Below are positions 1-5,048 of a stretch of 6,389 nt of DNA, one piece after another. The stretch spans positions 1-6,389 of the forward strand of contig ASHK01000047.1 in the NCBI GenBank assembly GCA_000695745.1, read 5' to 3'. Position 1 is the stretch's first letter. Each line of letters opens with the position of its first letter. The position numbers and the translations under genes are program-made. The DNA comes from Vibrio madracius. GTDB taxonomy: Bacteria; Pseudomonadota; Gammaproteobacteria; Enterobacterales; Vibrionaceae. The notes below the pieces were generated by a model that made no database searches, was not told where the DNA came from, and saw only the letters and a list, made by a program, of their open reading frames with translations.

Positions 1-37
1 TCAACAACAGGCCACTTTACGAATTACACAGCCAAAT

Positions 38-41
38 GGAG
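38..41 (+). promoter_or_regulatory. Ribosome binding site of nptA
   Basis: GGAG lies 6 bases before the ATG at 48 and 9 before the ATG at 51. It overlaps the earlier in-frame ATG at 36, which has no such site in front of it. This argues for starting the protein at 48 or 51 rather than 36. Confidence 0.6.
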
Positions 42-47
42 AAAACT

Positions 48-1196
48 ATGATGAACCAAGCAACTACAGCTGCGACTCCAATGTCGAATACGACGCGTTG
101 GTTACGCTGGGCTAACTTGGCGTTCATGCTTTATTTATTACTACTTGCCGTTTCTATGGTGGGTAGTGGCTTTAAAATGGCGACAGGTGAGCAAGCCAAA
201 GTTCTATTTGAATTTGCTTCACACCCTGTGGCTGGCTTAATGATCGGTTTGGTAGCGACGGCACTGATTCAATCATCAAGTACTGTTACTTCTATCATCG
301 TTGGCTTGGTTGCGGGTGGACTACCTGTCACGACGGCTATCCCTATGATCATGGGTGCAAACATTGGTACTACGGTTACCAATACACTAGTAAGTTTAGG
401 TCACGTTCGTTGCAACACTGAGTTTAAGCGTGCGTTTGCTAGCGCGACGATCCATGACTTCTTTAACCTACTAGCCGTTGCTATCTTCCTTCCTTTGGAA
501 ATGATGTTTGGCATTCTAGAAAAGATCTCTAACTGGCTTGTTTCACCAATGCTTTCAACGGGTGATATGAGCATGAAGGGGCTAGACTTTATCAAACCAA
601 TTACCAAGCCTGTCGTTTCTGCTATTCAAGAGCCACTAAGCTCATTTGGTAGTGTGACTGGTGGTGTTCTGTTGATTGCTCTAGGTATCGCAACTATCTT
701 CGTAGCAATTACGGTAATGGGTAAATTGATGAAGAGCCTAATGGTTGGTCGTGCACGTGAGATTCTTAAGAACGCAATTGGTCGTGGTCCACTACACGGT
801 ATCGCGTCAGGCTCAATCGTTACGATCCTTGTGCAGTCTTCATCAACAACGACTAGCCTTATGGTTCCGCTTGTTGGTTCAGGTGCGCTGAAAGTTCGTG
901 ATGTTTATCCATTTACTTTAGGTGCCAACATCGGTACATGTATCACTGGCCTACTAGCAGCGACAGCCGTTTCTGGAGAATACGCAGTATTCGCACTGCA
1001 AATCGCGCTGGTACACCTTGTGTTTAATATCATGGCAACCGTATTTATCTTCGGTATTCCTTTCTTGAGAGAGCTGCCAGTGAAAGGCGCAGACTATATC
1101 TCAGATATGGCCATCAAAAATAAAGCCGTTGTCGCCGGTTACCTTGCTTCTATCTTTGTTGTGATTCCAGGCACTATTCTAGCGCTAACAGCTTAG
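48..1196 (+). CDS. nptA: Na+/phosphate cotransporter NptA (NptA/PNaS, SLC34-like family)
   Basis: Inner-membrane carrier that imports inorganic phosphate with Na+. The protein (382 residues from this start) shows the two inverted Na_Pi_cotrans repeats that define the family. Repeat 1 has QSSST at 75-79 and GANIGT at 103-108; repeat 2 has QSSST at 263-267 and GANIGT at 292-297. The paired QSSST motifs form the substrate and Na+ site in this family. Several long hydrophobic stretches fit a polytopic membrane protein, and it lacks the long C-terminal PhoU-like domain of many YjbB-type relatives. Three in-frame ATGs lie at 36, 48 and 51. The GGAG at 38-41 overlaps the first and sits 6 bases before the second, so 48 is preferred and 51 is possible. 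The gene ends 15 bases before a hairpin shared with the facing lipoprotein gene. Its promoter is outside the window, so control by phosphate (PhoB) cannot be judged. Confidence 0.95.
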   Translation: MMNQATTAATPMSNTTRWLRWANLAFMLYLLLLAVSMVGSGFKMATGEQAKVLFEFASHPVAGLMIGLVATALIQSSSTVTSIIVGLVAGGLPVTTAIPMIMGANIGTTVTNTLVSLGHVRCNTEFKRAFASATIHDFFNLLAVAIFLPLEMMFGILEKISNWLVSPMLSTGDMSMKGLDFIKPITKPVVSAIQEPLSSFGSVTGGVLLIALGIATIFVAITVMGKLMKSLMVGRAREILKNAIGRGPLHGIASGSIVTILVQSSSTTTSLMVPLVGSGALKVRDVYPFTLGANIGTCITGLLAATAVSGEYAVFALQIALVHLVFNIMATVFIFGIPFLRELPVKGADYISDMAIKNKAVVAGYLASIFVVIPGTILALTA

Positions 1197-1211
1197 ATAC
1201 ACAGTTTGATT

Positions 1212-1242
1212 AAAAGGCCCAGCTACATTTAGCTGGCCTTTT
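1212..1242. terminator. Bidirectional terminator between nptA and the slp-like gene
   Basis: The left arm (1212-1224) and right arm (1231-1242) pair as AAAAGGCC(C)AGCT with AGCTGGCCTTTT. One C is bulged on the left and the loop has six bases (1225-1230). The stem carries an A-run on one side and a T-run on the other, so it works as an intrinsic terminator in both directions. It lies 15 bases after the nptA stop and 5 bases beyond the stop of the facing lipoprotein gene. Confidence 0.85.
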
Positions 1243-1247
1243 GCTAT

Positions 1248-1818
1248 CTAGAAATCACCATAATCATAATCGAAGTCGTCATAGTGCTCGATCAAGTCAG
1301 CGTCGTTGATATCATCCCAATAGTAGTAGCGATCGTAATAATAGTCATAATATGGATCGCCAACGTAATAGGTCTTAATGCGCTTATCCTCTGTCCAAAG
1401 GTAGTAGTTTGAAGCCTTCAGTACTGGGACCTTGAGTTTCTGTTGCCCAACAGTAATAGAAGACATACCCTCGATTACACCGACAAATGTCATTGATTTA
1501 CCTTGAGTAAATACTTTGGGATCTAAAAATCTGTCGACCTTGACGACAAATCGTTGGCTGCCCTGCAGGGTCGTTATCTGGACGGCCTTTTGAGTCCAAT
1601 TCAAATTGACTGATCTGTAGTTCACTCGCGCCGGAGGTTGAATGAGCCAAATTTGCTATCACCCCACCCCATCTCGCAGGCTGACCGACATAAGGTGTGG
1701 CCTCTTCCATGACTTGAGCAAACCCAACCAATAGCTTCTCGTCGGCGACTTTGACTTCATCAGGCGTACTACTGCATCCTATCAATATCAGACTTAACAC
1801 CATCCCTAAAAATCGCAT
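1248..1818 (-). pseudogene. Slp-family outer-membrane lipoprotein, frameshifted
   Basis: The N-terminal half (frame from 1818) has a short signal peptide with lipobox LIGC (Cys15), then YVGQPARWGG at about 43-52, a typical Slp/YeaY-family segment. The family match stops after PDNDPAGQ and resumes one frame over as RFVVKVDRFLDP, running to the TAG stop at 1248-1250. The span is 571 bases; dropping one base, for example a G from the GGG complementary to 1561-1563, gives a continuous 189-residue protein, close to E. coli Slp (188). Uninterrupted reading would stop soon after the junction, leaving 106 residues (stop at 1498). The downstream frame has only a GTG at 1623-1625 with no ribosome site, so separate translation is unlikely. 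GGAGAGGG just before the ATG is a good ribosome site. The last 42 residues hold 13 Tyr and 12 Asp. Slp proteins are outer-membrane lipoproteins linked in E. coli to starvation and stationary phase; the function here is unknown. A sequencing error or programmed shift is possible. Confidence 0.8.
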
Positions 1819-1923
1819 ATTCCCTCTCCATTACTGCTTTTATTCAAGTATGAGTGACTTATTTGCCCCCCTGCAAGTCTCTCATGACCCTCTTTCCTTT
1901 ATATTATTAACGATACTATCAAT

Positions 1924-1941
1924 GGTGAAAATCTATTCACC
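1924..1941. repeat. Inverted repeat GGTGAA-N6-TTCACC
   Basis: Two perfect 6-base arms (1924-1929 and 1936-1941) surround a 6-base AT-rich spacer. The dyad lies between two divergent genes, where an operator would be expected. I do not recognise the half-site as belonging to a specific regulator, and 6-base arms can arise by chance. Confidence 0.35.
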
Positions 1942-1944
1942 TTC

Positions 1945-1954
1945 GTCAATTGAC
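1945..1954. repeat. Perfect palindrome GTCAATTGAC
   Basis: A 10-base perfect palindrome starts three bases after the 1924-1941 inverted repeat. Both strands read TTGAC within it, so it could also supply a -35-like element in either direction, but I see no good -10 at the right distance on either side. Confidence 0.3.
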
Positions 1955-2004
1955 TGCAACAATAAACACACTTGAAACTAACCAAGGTTTGACGATGTGT
2001 TACT

Positions 2005-2010
2005 TATAAT
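2005..2010 (+). promoter_or_regulatory. Candidate -10 box (TATAAT) for the glycine-zipper gene
   Basis: A perfect TATAAT lies 54 bases before the ATG at 2065. No good -35 is found 16-18 bases upstream. A TTGACG at 1989-1994 is separated by only 10 bases, too close for a normal sigma-70 promoter. If real, the promoter may need an activator. Transcription would start near 2017. Confidence 0.35.
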
Positions 2011-2064
2011 AACCAATTCAATTACTTAGGATAATAGGTAAATTCATCAATCAAGAAACAAACC

Positions 2065-2373
2065 ATGAAACTTAAACTCTTTGCCCTCGCTTTACTCCTT
2101 TCTTCACCTAGTTATGCCTACTACTGTGATCAAACCGCTGAAGGCGCTATTGATGGTGCTGTTGATGGCGCCATTACCGGAGCTGTCGTTGGCGGTATCG
2201 TTGACGGGGGATCTGGCGCAGCAGCTGGTGCTGCTATTGGCGGCGGTGCTGGCGCGGTTGCAGGTACCGTTGACGGTGCCTACGATGAAGGCGCCTGTGA
2301 AGTAGCGACAGAAGTTGCCGTAGAGGAAGATATCGTCGAAGAGGAAATTATCGAGGATGCTTATTACGACTAA
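2065..2373 (+). CDS. Small exported glycine-zipper protein, function unknown
   Basis: This 102-residue protein begins with a signal peptide, MKLKLFALALLLSSPSYA, with likely cleavage after Ala18 (SYA). The mature part has three pieces. A short YYC...QTAE start is followed by a Gly/Ala-rich core (about 27-72) with GxxxG-type spacing, opening with imperfect tetrapeptides GAID, GAVD, GAIT, GAVV, GGIV. A strongly acidic tail (79-102) ends in AYYD. Two cysteines, 21 and 78, bracket the core and could form a disulfide in the periplasm. Glycine-zipper cores pack as helical hairpins in or on membranes, so an envelope-associated protein is likely; the rest is inference. The ribosome site is weak (AAGAAA before the ATG), but the clean signal peptide and the terminator just downstream support a real gene. 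It is transcribed away from the slp-like gene and looks monocistronic. I recognise no named family beyond the zipper type. Confidence 0.8.
   Translation: MKLKLFALALLLSSPSYAYYCDQTAEGAIDGAVDGAITGAVVGGIVDGGSGAAAGAAIGGGAGAVAGTVDGAYDEGACEVATEVAVEEDIVEEEIIEDAYYD
2143..2202 (+). repeat. Imperfect 12-base tandem repeat coding GA[I/V]x units
   Basis: About five 12-base units inside the glycine-zipper gene encode residues 27-46 as GAID, GAVD, GAIT, GAVV and GGIV. The first units are most alike at DNA level (GGC/GGT GCT ATT/GTT GAT) and later ones drift. This is consistent with growth of the zipper by local duplication, though selection on a four-residue helical pattern could also produce it. Confidence 0.5.
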
Positions 2374-2398
2374 GCGCTTACATCGTGATTTAACGTTT

Positions 2399-2435
2399 AA
2401 GGCAGAGTAACATTCCCCTCGTTACTGCCTTTTTA
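2399..2435 (+). terminator. Intrinsic terminator of the glycine-zipper gene
   Basis: AAGGCA and GTAAC on the left pair with GTTAC and TGCCTT on the right. Two bases are bulged in the left arm, the loop is rich in C and T, and a T-run follows (2430-2434). It starts 25 bases after the stop codon. Confidence 0.75.
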
Positions 2436-2485
2436 GCCCCACAGCAGGTTTCTTTAGTGAGAGATAAAATCAGCTGGTAGCGCTT

Positions 2486-2520
2486 GTTTAAAACAATCAG
2501 GCCGAGCAATGCTCGGCCTG
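2486..2520 (-). terminator. Intrinsic terminator after thyA
   Basis: A perfect 10-base-pair GC-rich stem, CAGGCCGAGC (2498-2507) with GCTCGGCCTG (2511-2520), encloses a three-base loop. Read on the minus strand it begins four bases after the thyA stop and is followed by ATTGTTTTAA. This is the likely end of the ptsP-TSUP-lgt-thyA transcript. Confidence 0.85.
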
Positions 2521-2524
2521 TGTA

Positions 2525-3376
2525 TTAGACTGAAAATGGGTATCGAATGGGTTCGTGGCACTCGTAGCCTTCCACTTCAAAGTCATCCAGCGTTACCCAA
2601 GTTTCTAAGTCCTCAAGGGTCTTAATCTTAGGATTAATTCGGAACGTCGGAGCGGCCAATGGTTCACGCTTTAATTGAACATCTCGCATCAGTTCCAACT
2701 GGTCTTCATAAATATGCGCGTTCACGATCTTGTGGAATGCTTGCCCCGGTTTCTTGCCTGTTATCTGAGCCATAATCGCTAAGAACACATAAACTTGAAC
2801 CATGTTGAAGTTTAGGCCAAGCGGGACGTCACACGAGCGCTGCGTACTGTTCAGATACAAGGTATCTCCCAATAGCGAGAAGTGATGACTGTACATGCAT
2901 GGGCGCAAACACCCCATATGAAACTCACCTGGGTTATAGAAATTTAGGATCTCACCACGATCGTCAACACCTTTACTTAGGTCGTCTACTATCTTACGAA
3001 GTTGGTCTATGTGACCACCATCTGGCTTAGCCCATGCGCGACCTTGTACACCGTAGACGCGCCCCATATCGTCCTCACCTTTACGGTAAGGATTATTCAG
3101 CCACGCATCGTTTAAGTTCGCGTTAGCATCCCACGTTTTGGTTCCCAGTTTACGAAAATCTTCCGCGTTATCGTAACCACGAATGTATCCCAGAAGCTCC
3201 GCAACAGCCGCTTTCCAGAAACTCTTTCTTGTGGTGACAAGAGGAAATGCGTTGTTGGCGACATCATAGGTAAGATCAGCGTTGATTACCGTCAAACAGC
3301 GCTTACCTGTACGCTCATTTTCAATCCAAACACCTTCGTCAACGATTCGCTGACATAAGTCTAAATACTGCTTCAC
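2525..3376 (-). CDS. thyA: Thymidylate synthase ThyA
   Basis: Cytosolic enzyme that methylates dUMP to dTMP using methylenetetrahydrofolate. The 283-residue protein carries the family's main motifs: [19 protein letters not shown] around 44-62 with Glu60, the nucleophile in LRPC (Cys160), [13 protein letters not shown] at 179-191 with the dUMP-binding Arg180, Ser181, Asp183 and Asn191, and HIY at 221-223. It is about 19 residues longer than E. coli ThyA (264). My hand alignment puts roughly 12 extra residues between Glu60 and Arg140 and a few more at the C-terminus. Two usually conserved positions differ: the residue after the nucleophile is Met161 rather than His, and the usual Arg-Arg pair reads Arg140-Gly141. 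The start is GTG (3374-3376), with AGGA six bases upstream; the lgt stop abuts this site, so the two are probably translationally coupled. It is the last gene of the run. I am confident of the identity. Confidence 0.96.
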   Translation of the reverse strand: MKQYLDLCQRIVDEGVWIENERTGKRCLTVINADLTYDVANNAFPLVTTRKSFWKAAVAELLGYIRGYDNAEDFRKLGTKTWDANANLNDAWLNNPYRKGEDDMGRVYGVQGRAWAKPDGGHIDQLRKIVDDLSKGVDDRGEILNFYNPGEFHMGCLRPCMYSHHFSLLGDTLYLNSTQRSCDVPLGLNFNMVQVYVFLAIMAQITGKKPGQAFHKIVNAHIYEDQLELMRDVQLKREPLAAPTFRINPKIKTLEDLETWVTLDDFEVEGYECHEPIRYPFSV

Positions 3377-3382
3377 GACAAT

Positions 3383-3386
3383 TCCT
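3383..3386 (-). promoter_or_regulatory. Ribosome binding site of thyA (GTG start)
   Basis: AGGA on the minus strand lies six bases before the GTG start of thyA and directly after the TAA stop of lgt (3388-3390). The placement supports the GTG start and suggests coupling of thyA translation to lgt. Confidence 0.6.
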
Positions 3387-3387
3387 A

Positions 3388-4203
3388 TTACTTCGATACT
3401 TTTTGTAGTTTAGGTCCGTTAACCTTGTATGCCCACGCAATCATTAGCGCACCAATGATGATCATCGGAGAAGACAGGATTTGGCCCATAGAAATAAAGC
3501 CACCAAACAGTCCTAACTGCGCATCAGGTTCACGTACGAACTCGACCAAGAATCTAAATGTACCATAACCAAGAAGGAATAAACCTGACACAGCCCCTTC
3601 TGGACGCGGTTTCTTGATAAACCAATTCAAAATCAAGAATAGCACCACTCCCTCTAACGCAAATTCGTAAAGTTGAGATGGGTGGCGTGGAAAAGGTCCA
3701 CCATTTGGGAAGATGATCGCCCAAGGCACGTCGGTCACACGGCCCCAGAGTTCACTGTTCATGAAGTTGCCTAGACGCCCCATACCAAGCCCAAAAGGAA
3801 CAAGAGGTGCGATGAAGTCGGCAACATTGAAAAACGTGCGTCCATTCTTTTTGCCGTACCAGAACATGGCGGTAATGACACCTAACAAGCCACCATGGAA
3901 TGACATGCCTCCGGTCCAAACTTTAAACAAATAAAGTGGGTCACGCAGCAGTTCATCAAAACCATAAAAAAGAACATACCCAATACGACCACCAAGCACT
4001 ACCCCAAGGAAGCCCGCAAACAACAGATCAGACACTTGCTCTCGCGTCCATCCTGAGTTTGGCTTATCTGCTCTGCGATTAGCTAACCACATCGCAAATG
4101 CAAAACCGACAAGATACATCAAGCCGTACCAACGAATAGAAATGGGACCTAATTCAACGAGAACCGGGTCGATATTAGGAAACTGGATATATCCCTGAGA
4201 CAT
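3388..4203 (-). CDS. lgt: Prolipoprotein diacylglyceryl transferase Lgt
   Basis: Inner-membrane enzyme that moves diacylglycerol from phosphatidylglycerol onto the lipobox cysteine of prolipoproteins, the first step in lipoprotein maturation. The 271-residue protein has about seven hydrophobic segments and the diagnostic motifs: [11 protein letters not shown] at 23-33, [11 protein letters not shown] at 98-108 with His103, the signature [14 protein letters not shown] at 142-155 with Arg143, Asn146, Glu151 and Gly154, HPSQLYE at 174-180, and [12 protein letters not shown] at 216-227. His103 and Arg143 have the same numbers as the essential residues known in E. coli Lgt. It starts at ATG with a weak ribosome site (GTGAG) and lies 33 bases after the transporter gene and 11 before thyA, in the same orientation. 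It would process the Slp-like prolipoprotein encoded nearby if that gene is functional. Confidence 0.97.
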   Translation of the reverse strand: MSQGYIQFPNIDPVLVELGPISIRWYGLMYLVGFAFAMWLANRRADKPNSGWTREQVSDLLFAGFLGVVLGGRIGYVLFYGFDELLRDPLYLFKVWTGGMSFHGGLLGVITAMFWYGKKNGRTFFNVADFIAPLVPFGLGMGRLGNFMNSELWGRVTDVPWAIIFPNGGPFPRHPSQLYEFALEGVVLFLILNWFIKKPRPEGAVSGLFLLGYGTFRFLVEFVREPDAQLGLFGGFISMGQILSSPMIIIGALMIAWAYKVNGPKLQKVSK

Positions 4204-4236
4204 AAAACGCTCACTTATCAGGTTTAAATATTGAGA

Positions 4237-5028
4237 TTAAAACATCATTGAAAATGCAACGAATAATAAGAAGACTGCAAAAATCTTCTTTAGTTTCGGT
4301 GTTGGCATGGTTGTCGCCAATTTTGCACCAAATTTCGTTGTTAACATTGAAGTGGCAGCAATGGAGAGCAAAGCAGGCAAGTAGACATAACCGACACTGT
4401 ATTCCGGCAGTCCTTGTGCTTTAGCGCCATGCAAAATAAAGCCAACCATACCTGCGATCGCGATCACACAACCACATACTGAAGAAGAGCCTACCGCTTT
4501 TCTCATCTCAACGCCATGTTTACTAAGAAAAGGCACTGACATCGAACCTCCACCTATTCCAGCTAAGCTCGACACCATCCCAATCCCTGCACCGCAACAT
4601 GTGGTAATGAATGGACTAGGAAGGCTCCGCGTTGATTGTGATTTGATTGACAGAAACATCTGTATCGCCAGTAACAATACAATGACAGCAAATACTTTGG
4701 GTAGATAATGAGAAGGAATCCACTCTGCAACATTGGAGCCCGCAAACCCGCCTATGACCACGCCAGGCATAAGCCACTTGATCACAAACAAATCAACATT
4801 CCCCAACTTAAGGTGGTTAAGCGCTGACGAGCCCGATGTGATAATGATAGAGGCCAACGAGGTTGCCAGCGCAATATACATAACCATATCACTTGCAATG
4901 CCAAATTTAGGTAGGATAAACGCCAGCGCAGGGACAACAATGAGCCCCCCACCAATACCGAGTAATCCGGACATGGTGCCGACTACTGCGCCAAGGCACA
5001 ATAGCAATAAGATCAGTTCGTAGTTCAC
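4237..5028 (-). CDS. TSUP-family (TauE/SafE) membrane transporter, probable anion exporter
   Basis: The 263-residue integral membrane protein has about eight hydrophobic segments in two related halves. Each half starts with the TSUP glycine motif: GLLGIGGG at 21-28 and SLAGIGGG at 154-161, followed by VVPAL and SVPFL. The ATSLA motif (55-59) also fits the family. TSUP members move sulfite, sulfoacetate, thiosulfate or related organic anions across the inner membrane; the substrate here cannot be read from the sequence. It starts at GTG (5026-5028) with TGGAA upstream. It begins 20 bases after ptsP and ends 33 bases before lgt, so it looks cotranscribed. No sulfur-metabolism gene lies next to it in this window. 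Family assignment is firm, substrate unknown. Confidence 0.9.
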   Translation of the reverse strand: MNYELILLLLCLGAVVGTMSGLLGIGGGLIVVPALAFILPKFGIASDMVMYIALATSLASIIITSGSSALNHLKLGNVDLFVIKWLMPGVVIGGFAGSNVAEWIPSHYLPKVFAVIVLLLAIQMFLSIKSQSTRSLPSPFITTCCGAGIGMVSSLAGIGGGSMSVPFLSKHGVEMRKAVGSSSVCGCVIAIAGMVGFILHGAKAQGLPEYSVGYVYLPALLSIAATSMLTTKFGAKLATTMPTPKLKKIFAVFLLFVAFSMMF

Positions 5029-5048
5029 ATGTATTCCAAAGGGTTTAT

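Larger units (their letters stand above)
1819..2064. promoter_or_regulatory. Divergent intergenic region between the slp-like gene and the glycine-zipper gene
   Basis: This 246-base AT-rich gap must hold the promoters of both flanking genes. It contains an inverted repeat at 1924-1941, a perfect 10-base palindrome at 1945-1954 and a TATAAT box at 2005-2010. I find no convincing -35/-10 pair for the minus-strand lipoprotein gene. The short open frame crossing here on the plus strand (1751-1975) has no family features and overlaps the lipoprotein start, so I treat it as chance. Confidence 0.5.

Noticed and set aside
1561..1570. CCCTGCAGGG palindrome as a regulatory site
   Set aside because: It lies inside coding sequence; its only relevance is as the place where the extra G probably arose.
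1498..1625. Two independent overlapping small genes instead of one broken lipoprotein gene
   Set aside because: Family similarity passes from one frame to the other at a single point, and the downstream frame has only a GTG without a ribosome site.
1751..1975. Plus-strand open frame of 74 codons across the lipoprotein start and the intergenic region
   Set aside because: It overlaps the lipoprotein signal-peptide region antisense, has no clear ribosome site, and shows no recognisable family features.
2081..2305. Second plus-strand frame within the glycine-zipper gene
   Set aside because: It is a frame shadow of the repetitive Gly/Ala coding region; the other frame has the signal peptide, zipper and a fitting terminator.
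3713..3934. Plus-strand frame antisense to lgt
   Set aside because: It is opposite to a fully motif-supported lgt and has no features of its own.
4733..5023. Plus-strand frame of 96 codons antisense to the TSUP gene
   Set aside because: It mirrors the coding of a clear membrane transporter; the translation is rich in Pro and Thr with no domain.
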